Shown one piece after another: positions 43,695-51,250 of a DNA stretch of 64,000 nt. The stretch's first letter is position 1, and each line of letters begins with the position of its first letter. A model generated the notes under the pieces. The model saw nothing but the letters and a program-made list of their open reading frames with translations. It was not told the DNA's origin and searched no databases. Made by a program: the position numbers and the translations under genes. Origin of the DNA: JBAZLV01 sp964586075 (GTDB lineage Bacteria; Nitrospirota; UBA9217); contig CAZPGZ010000005.1 of NCBI GenBank assembly GCA_964586075.1, forward strand, positions 1 to 64,000, given 5' to 3'.

Positions 43695-45040
43695 TGGTGC
43701 AGACTGTGGAACCGGATAAAACCGTGTATGATGAAATGGAACTTATAAAAAAGGAAGTGGACAGATGCATGAAGTGCGGCAATTGCATGGCGGTCTGCCC
43801 CATTTATGGAACGGACAAAGTGGAGGCGGGGGTCGCACGCGGAAAGGTGGCGGTTTCCGAGGCGGTACTTTCCGGTGAGCTTTCGGTGGACGATCCGAAA
43901 GTCTACAAGATGCTTTTCAATTGCCTCGTGTGCAAGTCGTGCATGCAAAACTGTCCGACAAAAGTCAATTTCGACAAGATTATGCTGGCGATGAGAGCGG
44001 CTCTGGTAAGAAAAAAAGGGGTATTCTGGGTCAAGAAGATGATTTTCAGCATGCTCAAGAACCCCAAATTGTTTGATGCCGGAATGAAGGTCGGAGCAGC
44101 CTTATCGGGAATAGCGTTCCGCGATTATAATATGAAGGACCAGAAACTGGTGTCACCGCGAGCGCCTTTTGCGATGGTCGGTGGAAGCCTGGGACTTGAT
44201 TCAGACAAAGTAATGCCCGAACTGACATCCACTCCGTTCCGCGAACGCGTGCCGGACGTCGTTAAAACTGCGAATCCGAAAATAAAAGCAGCCTTTTTCA
44301 CGGGCTGCTCCATCAACTATTTCTATCCCGGCAACGGCATGGATATTGTCGAGATACTGAAAGAAAACAATGTGGAAACGCATATTCCCAAAGAGCAAAA
44401 CTGCTGCGGCGTTGCCGTATTCGCCCATGGCGATGTCGAGTCAGCGCGCGTTCTCGCCAGAAACAACATCGACGCCATGGAGCAGACAGGCGCTGACTAC
44501 ATGATCGTTGGCTGCGGTTCCTGCGGCGGGTGCTGGCAGCATGACTACAAGGAACTTTTGAGCGGTGACCCTGTGTACGGGCCCAAGGCGGAATACTGGA
44601 GCAAACGCGTTTATGAAATATCGGTGTTTCTCATCAATGTGGTCAAGTACCGCAAGCCCAAGGGCATGATAGATGCCGTGGTGACCTACCACGACTCCTG
44701 CCATCTGAAAAAGACCATGAAAGTTTTCAATGAGCCGCGCGAGATCATCAAAAGCATTCCCGGTGTCACCCTCAAAGAAATGTCGAAACCTGACGCATGC
44801 TGCGGAATGGGCGGAACGTATATATTGACCCACTACGAAACCGGAGCGGAAATCGGCAAAAGGAAAATACAGGACATCAACGAAACCGGAGCAGATACCA
44901 TAACAACGGGCTGCCCCGGATGCGCCATGCAACTGCTCGATTTCTCACACCGCTACGGGAAAAACCAGAAAGTAACCCATTACATTTCCCTGCTGGCAGA
45001 ATCGTACAGAAAAGAAAAGCAGAATAAGAGCACCCCATAA
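43694..45040 (+). CDS. Fe-S (CCG-domain) subunit of lactate/glycolate dehydrogenase, GlcF-like
   Basis: 448 residues. Two 4Fe-4S motifs near the N-terminus (CMKCGNCMAVCPIYG and CLVCKSCMQNCPTKV) are followed by two CCG cysteine-rich domains (FFTGCSINYFYPG with QNCCGVAVFAHGD, and YHDSCHLKKTM with DACCGMGGTY), as in GlcF/LldE-type subunits. It should transfer electrons from the FAD subunit to the quinone pool or an electron-transfer partner at the membrane. ATG at 43694 overlaps the preceding stop. No separate glcE is present. Confidence 0.9.
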   Translation: MVQTVEPDKTVYDEMELIKKEVDRCMKCGNCMAVCPIYGTDKVEAGVARGKVAVSEAVLSGELSVDDPKVYKMLFNCLVCKSCMQNCPTKVNFDKIMLAMRAALVRKKGVFWVKKMIFSMLKNPKLFDAGMKVGAALSGIAFRDYNMKDQKLVSPRAPFAMVGGSLGLDSDKVMPELTSTPFRERVPDVVKTANPKIKAAFFTGCSINYFYPGNGMDIVEILKENNVETHIPKEQNCCGVAVFAHGDVESARVLARNNIDAMEQTGADYMIVGCGSCGGCWQHDYKELLSGDPVYGPKAEYWSKRVYEISVFLINVVKYRKPKGMIDAVVTYHDSCHLKKTMKVFNEPREIIKSIPGVTLKEMSKPDACCGMGGTYILTHYETGAEIGKRKIQDINETGADTITTGCPGCAMQLLDFSHRYGKNQKVTHYISLLAESYRKEKQNKSTP

Positions 45041-45069
45041 CGCAACAAAGCTTTTCCACAATATAAGCA

Positions 45070-45107
45070 GGCCCTTGCGCAGACGTTTTAGCGTTTGCGC
45101 AAGGGCC
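45070..45107. other. Very strong hairpin after the dehydrogenase operon
   Basis: Twelve perfect pairs (GGCCCTTGCGCA with TGCGCAAGGGCC) extended by about four more with one G-U, and a 6-base loop. It is 30 bases after the Fe-S subunit stop. There is no T run, so it is not a classical intrinsic terminator; it may terminate by another mechanism or protect the mRNA end. Confidence 0.55.
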
Positions 45108-45132
45108 CGTTGCCCCGTCTGGAAATTGCAAA

Positions 45133-45161
45133 TTGACATTCCAATCTTTTCCGGTTAATAT
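45133..45161 (+). promoter_or_regulatory. Predicted sigma70 promoter of purH
   Basis: TTGACA (45133-45138), a 17-base spacer, TAATAT (45156-45161). Start near 45168, giving a leader of about 30 bases that holds GGGGAGGA before the GTG at 45198. Confidence 0.8.
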
Positions 45162-45197
45162 TGCCATAATTTTATATATTTTTTGGGGAGGATCACC

Positions 45198-46757
45198 GTG
45201 GCTAAAGTAAACCGCGCGCTCATTAGTGTATCTGATAAGCATGGCATTCTTGATTTTGCCAAAAGGCTTGAGGCACTGAATATCGAAATTCTTTCAACGG
45301 GGGGCACAGCCAAGCTTTTAAGGGATGGCGGAGTAAAAGTGAAGGATGTTTCCGAGTTCACGGGGTTTCCCGAAATGCTCGACGGCAGGGTCAAGACGCT
45401 GCATCCGAAAATCCATGGGGGACTTCTCGGCAAACGGCACGACCCCGAACACGTTCGGCAGATGAAAGAGCACGGCATCGAACCGATTGACCTCGTGGTG
45501 GTGAACCTGTACCCCTTCGAGCAGACTGTTGCAAAACCAGGCTGCACGCTCGAAGAAGCAATCGAGAACATCGACATCGGCGGTCCGACCATGCTGCGCT
45601 CAGCGGCAAAAAATCACACTGACGTGGCCGTCGTGGTTTCTCCGAGGGACTACGGACGCGTGCTCGATGAAATTAAAAAGACCGGCGAAGTATCAGCCAA
45701 GACCCGTTTCGACCTGTGCCGGACGGTTTTTCTGCACACTGCCCGGTACGACAGCGCCATCTCGGCATGGCTTGACAGCCAGGTGCCTGATGATGAAAAA
45801 ACCCGGTTCCCCAATATTCTTACGCTTCAATTTGAAAAAGTGCAGAATCTCCGCTACGGAGAAAATCCTCATCAGCAAGGCGCCTTCTACCGTGAATTCG
45901 GACGCAAGGAACCGTCGGTAGCCAATGCGAAGCAACTCCACGGGAAAGAGATGTCTTTCAATAATTTCCTTGACGCAAACAGCGCACTTGAGCTTGCAAA
46001 AGAGTATGGGCAGACAGCGACGGTGATCGTAAAGCACAACAACCCCTGTGGTGTGGCTGTAGGAGGAACGCTGGTTGATACATACCGCAAAGCCCGTGAG
46101 TGCGATCCGGTGTCGGCCTACGGCGGGGTAATTGCCTTCAACCGCATGGTCGACATTGAAACAGCCAAGGAAATCACCTCGACCTTCGTGGAAGTTGTCG
46201 TCGCGCCGGAATTTGCGCCTGATGCTCTCCAGGAGCTGAAGCGGAAAAAAGACTTACGCCTGCTCGATATCGGCCCTAACGTCAAAGGTGCACCAGAAGG
46301 TATGGACTTGAAAAAGATTGTAGGAGGACTGATCTACCAGGACCGGGATCTCGGCTCGATCGCGGACATCAGAAAACTGGTAGTGGCGACACGGCGAAAA
46401 CCCACGGACGACGAATATGAGGGACTCGCGTTCGCATGGAAAGTGTGTAAACATGTGAAGTCCAATACAATTATTTTTGCAACCAAAGACCGGACCATCG
46501 GCATTGGAGCTGGCCAGATGAGCCGTCTGGATTCGGTGAGGATTGCCGTCATGAAAGCTCAATTTCCGTTGAAGGGCACGGTGGTCGCATCGGACGCATT
46601 TTTCCCCTTCCGCGATGCACTTGATGAAGCTGCAAAAGCCGGAATGACGGCGGTCATTCAGCCCGGTGGATCCATCAGGGACGAAGAGGTGATCAAAGCA
46701 GCCGATGAGCAGGGTATTGCAATGGTGTTTTCAGGGATGCGGCATTTCAGGCATTAA
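45198..46757 (+). CDS. purH: Bifunctional AICAR formyltransferase/IMP cyclohydrolase
   Basis: Last two steps of de novo purine synthesis. The N-terminal MGS-like IMP cyclohydrolase domain (about 1-195) has RALISVSDKHGILDFAKRLE, STGGTAKLL, GGRVKTLHP-like (DGRVKTLHPKIHGG) and NIDIGGPTMLRSAAKN. The AICAR transformylase domain has LRYGENPHQQGAFY, KHNNPCGVAVG with the catalytic Lys-His, and QMSRLDSVRIA. 519 residues. GTG at 45198 has GGGGAGGA upstream. It is the only purine gene here, with its own promoter. Confidence 0.95.
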   Translation: MAKVNRALISVSDKHGILDFAKRLEALNIEILSTGGTAKLLRDGGVKVKDVSEFTGFPEMLDGRVKTLHPKIHGGLLGKRHDPEHVRQMKEHGIEPIDLVVVNLYPFEQTVAKPGCTLEEAIENIDIGGPTMLRSAAKNHTDVAVVVSPRDYGRVLDEIKKTGEVSAKTRFDLCRTVFLHTARYDSAISAWLDSQVPDDEKTRFPNILTLQFEKVQNLRYGENPHQQGAFYREFGRKEPSVANAKQLHGKEMSFNNFLDANSALELAKEYGQTATVIVKHNNPCGVAVGGTLVDTYRKARECDPVSAYGGVIAFNRMVDIETAKEITSTFVEVVVAPEFAPDALQELKRKKDLRLLDIGPNVKGAPEGMDLKKIVGGLIYQDRDLGSIADIRKLVVATRRKPTDDEYEGLAFAWKVCKHVKSNTIIFATKDRTIGIGAGQMSRLDSVRIAVMKAQFPLKGTVVASDAFFPFRDALDEAAKAGMTAVIQPGGSIRDEEVIKAADEQGIAMVFSGMRHFRH

Positions 46758-46804
46758 TTTGCTGATCCCGCAGCCCTGCTCGAAGCAGGAGTCAAGGTAT
46801 TTAC

Positions 46805-47056
46805 ATGGTACGCTATCTTGTTATTCTGGCAGTTGTTATTCTGTTGTACTATGCCGCAAAAGCAGCAATCCGGTCGGTAATCAGTGCAAACACCGGTACA
46901 GAACAGAAAGACCGCCTTCCCGGCGAAGAGATGGTGCTCGATCCGGAATGCAATACCTATGTGGTAAAGCACCGCGCCGTCTCCCGGCGCATTGACGGCA
47001 AAACGTATTATTTTTGTACGGAAGCTTGCGCCAGGAAATACGAAGAAAAAAAATAA
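46805..47056 (+). CDS. Small membrane-anchored YHS/PP0621-like protein
   Basis: 83 residues. One N-terminal transmembrane helix (YLVILAVVILLYYAAKAAI) is followed by a soluble part with VLDPECNTYVVKHRAVSRRIDGKTYYFCTEACARKY, similar to YHS-type cysteine motifs of small metal-binding domains. The C residues (PEC, YFCTEAC) could bind a metal. Role unknown. ATG at 46805; it follows purH by 47 bases and may be co-transcribed. Confidence 0.7.
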   Translation: MVRYLVILAVVILLYYAAKAAIRSVISANTGTEQKDRLPGEEMVLDPECNTYVVKHRAVSRRIDGKTYYFCTEACARKYEEKK

Positions 47057-47190
47057 GACTGATTGCAGTAAAAACAGTTGCGCTTAGAAAGACCCGCGGC
47101 GTGCATGTTCCGCGCAGGTGCTTTTATACAAAACAAGCTCGTCAATCCCTGCATGGTTGTCAATTCAATTCCGAGCAATGCTGCCTTGGC

Positions 47191-47219
47191 TTGACAGTCG
47201 CGTACAAATGCCATAAAAT
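47191..47219 (+). promoter_or_regulatory. Predicted sigma70 promoter of the transaldolase gene
   Basis: TTGACA (47191-47196), 17-base spacer, TAAAAT (47214-47219). Start near 47226, leader about 55 bases, with GAAGGAGAC before the ATG at 47281. Confidence 0.8.
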
Positions 47220-47280
47220 GCAAAACTTAAATTGAGAAGCCGGCAGTTTCTCAGAAACTGCTCGTTGAAGGAGACGGATT

Positions 47281-47928
47281 ATGAAATTTTTTATCGATAC
47301 AGCAAACGTAAAAGAAATCCGGGAGGCGGCAAGTCTTGGCGTGGTTGACGGTGTGACGACCAACCCTTCGCTGGTAGCAAAGGAAGGAAGGGATTTTAAA
47401 CAGGTAATCACCGAAATTTGCTCAATCGTAGACGGTCCGATAAGCGCGGAAGCGGTCAGTCTTGAAGCAGACAAGATGGTGGCAGAAGGTGTCGAGCTGG
47501 CGAAGATCCACAAGAATATCGTCGTGAAGCTTCCCATGACCAAGGACGGCCTCAAGGCGACAAAAATACTGGCGGAGCGGGGCATCAAAGTCAATATGAC
47601 GCTGGTTTTTTCCCCTTCCCAGGCACTGCTCGCTGCCAAGGTCGGTGCCGCTTATGTGAGTCCTTTTGTCGGAAGGTTGGACGATATCAGCACTTACGGC
47701 ATTGATCTCGTACGGCAGATTGTTACAATTTTTGACAACTACGGCTATGCGACCGAGGTTATTGTCGCGAGTGTAAGAAATCCGCTTCATGTGGTTGATG
47801 CAGCACTGGCTGGCGCCCATATTGCCACGATTCCTTTCAGTGTGATCGACCAACTCACAAAGCATCCTCTCACTGAAATTGGAATTGAAAAATTTCTCTC
47901 TGACTGGAGGAAACTGGAGAAGAAATAG
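47281..47928 (+). CDS. fsa: Transaldolase/fructose-6-phosphate aldolase family
   Basis: 215 residues of the short transaldolase family. MKFFIDTANVKEIREAASLGVVDGVTTNPSLVAKEGR, the Schiff-base lysine in IVVKLPMTKDGLKA, GIKVNMTLVFSPSQALLAAKVGA and SPFVGRLDDIS are all present. It should move a dihydroxyacetone unit in the non-oxidative pentose pathway or cleave fructose-6-phosphate; the two activities cannot be told apart by eye, so the symbol follows the short-form family name. Confidence 0.92.
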   Translation: MKFFIDTANVKEIREAASLGVVDGVTTNPSLVAKEGRDFKQVITEICSIVDGPISAEAVSLEADKMVAEGVELAKIHKNIVVKLPMTKDGLKATKILAERGIKVNMTLVFSPSQALLAAKVGAAYVSPFVGRLDDISTYGIDLVRQIVTIFDNYGYATEVIVASVRNPLHVVDAALAGAHIATIPFSVIDQLTKHPLTEIGIEKFLSDWRKLEKK

Positions 47929-47963
47929 GAATCCAGGCAAGTTTGCTGCGAGCGTGAATTAGT

Positions 47964-48191
47964 ATGCCTATCTACGAATATCATTGCAACGGCTGCGGTG
48001 CCGATTTTGAAAAGCTTGTTTTCGGATCGAATCCTGAAGTAGCCTGCGAGAAATGCGGTTCAAGGAAAACAAGCAAACGGATGTCCCGCTTCGGCATGGG
48101 AAGGTCTTCAAACAGTCCAGCGGCAGACTCCTCCGGCGGCAGCTCCGGTTGCGGCGGCTGCACGTCTTCCTCGTGCGCAGGGTGCAAGTAA
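47964..48191 (+). CDS. FmdB-type zinc ribbon protein
   Basis: 75 residues. MPIYEYHCNGCGADFEKL and CEKCGSRKTSKRMSRFGM form the zinc ribbon of the FmdB/CxxC putative regulatory family. The tail is a flexible Ser/Gly stretch ending with several cysteines (CGGCTSS..CAGCK). The function is unknown; relatives are thought to be regulators or metallochaperones. It lies 35 bases after the transaldolase gene. Confidence 0.88.
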   Translation: MPIYEYHCNGCGADFEKLVFGSNPEVACEKCGSRKTSKRMSRFGMGRSSNSPAADSSGGSSGCGGCTSSSCAGCK

Positions 48192-48274
48192 TTTCTTTCC
48201 CGGCTATTCGACAAAAAATTGTAGTTATTTTCTGAACAAGTCCAAAGGATTACGTATTTTTTTGTAAAAAAATA

Positions 48275-48303
48275 TTGACGCCCTGGCTCCTGAGAGTTAA
48301 CAT
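48275..48303 (+). promoter_or_regulatory. Predicted sigma70 promoter of the phospholipase-like gene
   Basis: TTGACG (48275-48280), 17-base spacer, TAACAT (48298-48303); start near 48310, about 40 bases before the ATG at 48351. Confidence 0.65.
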
Positions 48304-48350
48304 ATACCATTGTTTTTATCATACTTGTTGAGAAGGTGTCGGTATTATTC

Positions 48351-49034
48351 ATGTATTTTGTTCTTCTGGTGGTGGGATTTCTGCTCGTTCCGTCTTTTGC
48401 GTTTGCATGGGGACCTTTGACCCATATGTATCTCGGCAATGAACTTCTGTCGTATACTTCCTTGATTCCCGCGGGTATTCTCGCACTTTTACGAAAACAC
48501 AAACAGGATTTTCTGTACGGCAATCTGATGGCCGACATCATCCTTGGGAAAAAGTATCTTCCCGAAGACAAAAGCTCACATTCCTGGGATGTTGGACTTA
48601 AGCTTCTGGATCAGGCGAAAACATGGCCTGAACGTGCTTTTGCCTACGGATATCTGAGCCATCTCGCTGCTGATTCCGTGGCACATGAGGCCCTTACGGA
48701 CGAAAAGGGCAATATGGGGCATACCTGGATGGAAATGCAGGCGGACAGCCTCATCGACAAAACCTATTGGCTCCAGACGGTTTTAATCAGTAAACATGTG
48801 CGCAAAAGAAGCGACCTGCTTTTGGAGAGCTCACTTGACCGTTATGTGTTTTCCTTCAAAACCAACAAGAGATTGTACAAAAGCATGGTCTTTCTTTCCT
48901 TTTTGAATGGAAAGCGGAAGTGGGGCATGGACAAGGATTATATTCGTGAGCTTCACGATGAGTCCATCGCCCGCATGCTTGATCTGCTCCAGAACGGAAC
49001 CGAGTCCCCGGTTCTGTACAAAAATCCCCTCTAG
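48351..49034 (+). CDS. Secreted zinc-dependent phospholipase C-like protein
   Basis: 227 residues. The signal peptide MYFVLLVVGFLLVPSFAFA is followed by WGPLTHMYLGNELL; cleavage after AFA would expose Trp as residue 1, as in bacterial phosphatidylcholine phospholipase C where that Trp and a nearby His bind zinc. FLYGNLMADIILGKKYL, DKSSHSWDVGLKLL and AYGYLSHLAADSVAHEAL supply further Asp/His ligands. Substrate unknown. ATG at 48351 is chosen; a GTG at 48336 overlaps the probable ribosome binding site. Confidence 0.82.
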   Translation: MYFVLLVVGFLLVPSFAFAWGPLTHMYLGNELLSYTSLIPAGILALLRKHKQDFLYGNLMADIILGKKYLPEDKSSHSWDVGLKLLDQAKTWPERAFAYGYLSHLAADSVAHEALTDEKGNMGHTWMEMQADSLIDKTYWLQTVLISKHVRKRSDLLLESSLDRYVFSFKTNKRLYKSMVFLSFLNGKRKWGMDKDYIRELHDESIARMLDLLQNGTESPVLYKNPL

Positions 49035-49124
49035 CGTTCAAAAAATTCCATCACGGGTTCCTCCCATTGCTAAAATCTGGTATAGTAACAAGCAGTGCGC
49101 AGAGTTCTCTCTGAAGGAGGTCCT

Positions 49125-49607
49125 ATGAATCTGAATACTGTTTCAGTTGAAATTCCTGAAGGCTGCAATATTATTCTCGGCCAGACCCACTTTATAAAAA
49201 CAGCGGAAGACTTGTATGAAATTATTGCCGGCACGGTGCCGCAGGCAAAGTTCGGCATTGCGTTTACAGAGGCTTCCGGTCCCTGCCTTATCCGTACGGA
49301 AGGCAACGATGACGGTCTTATCGAATCCTGCACGAAGATTTTGCAATCAATCGGCGCAGGCCATGTGTTCTGCGTCATGCTGAAAAACGCCTTCCCGATC
49401 AATGTCCTGAACCAGATCAAGAACTGTCCGGAAGTATGCCGAATCTTTTGCGCCACGGCAAATCCGCTTGAAGTGGTGGTGGCGGCGACGGATCAGGGCA
49501 AAGGGATCCTCGGTGTTATCGATGGTTTTCCCCCGAAAGGTATTGAAGGCGCCGGTGATAAAGCGATGCGCAAGGATTTTTTGAGAAAAATTGGGTATAA
49601 ACTTTGA
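49125..49607 (+). CDS. Adenosine-specific kinase
   Basis: 160 residues, homologous end to end with the small adenosine-specific kinase family (formerly DUF355), first described in archaea and present in several anaerobes. MNLNTVSVEIPEGCNIILGQTHFIKTAEDLYE, FGIAFTEASGPCLIRTEGND and VCRIFCATANPLEVVVAATDQGKGILGVIDGF are characteristic. ATG at 49125 follows AAGGAGG. A TATAGT at 49081-49086 preceded by TG (extended -10) is a likely promoter. Physiological role poorly known. Confidence 0.88.
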   Translation: MNLNTVSVEIPEGCNIILGQTHFIKTAEDLYEIIAGTVPQAKFGIAFTEASGPCLIRTEGNDDGLIESCTKILQSIGAGHVFCVMLKNAFPINVLNQIKNCPEVCRIFCATANPLEVVVAATDQGKGILGVIDGFPPKGIEGAGDKAMRKDFLRKIGYKL

Positions 49608-49698
49608 CGGATCAGTGCCAGAAATACAGGTTTGATTTAAAAAACAATATTAATTCAATCATATACATGGTGTTGTAATTTTCCGGCAAGTCCTGTCC

Positions 49699-49727
49699 TT
49701 TACACACTGTTGAAAATCTGCTACAGT
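49699..49727 (+). promoter_or_regulatory. Predicted sigma70 promoter, leaderless NtrC-type gene
   Basis: TTTACA (49699-49704), 17-base spacer, TACAGT (49722-49727). The expected start is at or within a couple of bases of the ATG at 49735, and no Shine-Dalgarno sequence precedes that ATG. Confidence 0.6.
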
Positions 49728-49734
49728 ATCTCCT

Positions 49735-51111
49735 ATGCCGCAAGAAACCATTTTGATAGTCGACGATGAAGAAAGCGTTCGCAAAAGCTTGGCAGACGTC
49801 ATGCGCGACGAAGGTTACGACGTCGTGTCTGCTGCCTCGGGCAGGGAAAGCATTGACCTCCTGAGTGAGATACAGCCGTCTCTTGTACTGCTTGACATTG
49901 CCATGCCTGAGATGGATGGGATCGAGACACTGCGCAGGATCAGGGATATCAGACCTGAAATGCCAATAATCATGGTCACTGGCCACGGTACAATCGATAC
50001 TGCGGTCAAAACGGTCAAAATGGGGGCCTACGATTTTTTAGTCAAGCCGCCGCAGCTGGACCACTTGATATTGGTAGTTCAACACGGCCTGGAAGAATAC
50101 CGCTTGCGTGAAGAAAATCAGACACTCAGACAGCGTATTGAACGACGGTACGAAATTGTGGGAGAGAGCAGGCAGATCATGTCGCTGAAGCAGCAAATTG
50201 CCCTTGCCGCTCCCACAAACGGCTGGGTGCTTATTCATGGTGAAAGCGGTACAGGAAAGGAGCTTGTTGCACGGGCGATTCACCGCGCCAGCAAGCGTGC
50301 AGACGGCCCTTTTGTGGAAGTAAACTGTGCAGCCATTCCTCAGGAGTTGATCGAAAGCGAGCTTTTCGGGCATGAACGGGGCGCCTTTACCGGCGCGACC
50401 GGAATGAAGCGCGGAAAATTCGAGGTCGCGGACGGCGGCACAATTTTCCTTGATGAAATTGCCGACATGACCCTTGCCACGCAGGCCAAGGTGTTGCGCG
50501 TGCTGGAGGGACAAGAGTTCCAGCGCGTGGGCGGCACGAAAACGCTCAAAGCAGACATGCGGGTGATTGCAGCATCGAACAAAAATCTTGGTGATGAGAT
50601 CAGAAAAGGCACATTCCGTGAAGACCTGTATTATCGGCTGAACGTCCTCCCACTTGAAGTTCCTCCGCTCCGCGAACGATCTGACGATATTCCCCGGCTG
50701 ATCCAATACTTCCTGCTGGAGTTTTCCAGGGAATACGGACAAAAAGTAAAAACGATGGACACTGAGGCCCTTGAACTCTTTGTCCGTTATCCATGGCCGG
50801 GAAACGTCCGTGAACTCCGGAACATTATCGAGCGGCTGGTCATCATGATCCCAGGTCAACGGATCGGCATCCAGGAGGTTCCTCCACCGGTCAATACTGA
50901 CAAGTCCGGGAGCAAGTCCACGCCGACCGTCGCGTTTACTTCAAGGTTTTCCACACTCAAGGATGCCCGCGCTGAATTTGAACGTGAGTTCATTACCCGG
51001 AAACTTGCGGAAAACGGAGGCAACATAAGCAGAACGGCGGATGCCATCGGCGTGGAACGCAGCAATCTCCACCGGAAGATCAAGTCGTTTGGAATTGAAG
51101 TAAGAGACTGA
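49735..51111 (+). CDS. NtrC-family sigma54-dependent response regulator
   Basis: 458 residues. Receiver domain (about 1-125): IVDDEES, phospho-acceptor in LVLLDIAMPEMDG, MVTGHG, VKPP. Sigma54 AAA+ domain (about 145-385): IHGESGTGKELVARAIH (Walker A), ERGAFTGATG (sigma54-contact GAFTGA loop), GTIFLDEIADM (Walker B), RFRLNVLPL-like (YYRLNVLPLEVPPLRERSDDI) and WPGNVRELRN. Fis-type helix-turn-helix at the end (NISRTADAIGVERSNLHRKIKSF). All activator parts are intact. No histidine kinase is next to it, so its signal and targets are unknown. Confidence 0.93.
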   Translation: MPQETILIVDDEESVRKSLADVMRDEGYDVVSAASGRESIDLLSEIQPSLVLLDIAMPEMDGIETLRRIRDIRPEMPIIMVTGHGTIDTAVKTVKMGAYDFLVKPPQLDHLILVVQHGLEEYRLREENQTLRQRIERRYEIVGESRQIMSLKQQIALAAPTNGWVLIHGESGTGKELVARAIHRASKRADGPFVEVNCAAIPQELIESELFGHERGAFTGATGMKRGKFEVADGGTIFLDEIADMTLATQAKVLRVLEGQEFQRVGGTKTLKADMRVIAASNKNLGDEIRKGTFREDLYYRLNVLPLEVPPLRERSDDIPRLIQYFLLEFSREYGQKVKTMDTEALELFVRYPWPGNVRELRNIIERLVIMIPGQRIGIQEVPPPVNTDKSGSKSTPTVAFTSRFSTLKDARAEFEREFITRKLAENGGNISRTADAIGVERSNLHRKIKSFGIEVRD

Positions 51112-51172
51112 GCGGGACCGTAAATTCTCTCTTCCGAACTTCCCCAGTACCCCTCTATTTCCCTGTTTTTGA

Positions 51173-51201
51173 TTGACTTTTCGGGGCTATAAGGCTAATA
51201 T
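51173..51201 (+). promoter_or_regulatory. Predicted sigma70 promoter of the GH57 gene
   Basis: TTGACT (51173-51178), 17-base spacer, TAATAT (51196-51201); start near 51208, leader about 43 bases with GAGGAAACTTGAGG upstream of the ATG. Confidence 0.8.
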
Positions 51202-51250
51202 TTCAAACTGTATCCTCATAAATTTCGAGGAAACTTGAGGTCTTGACGAC

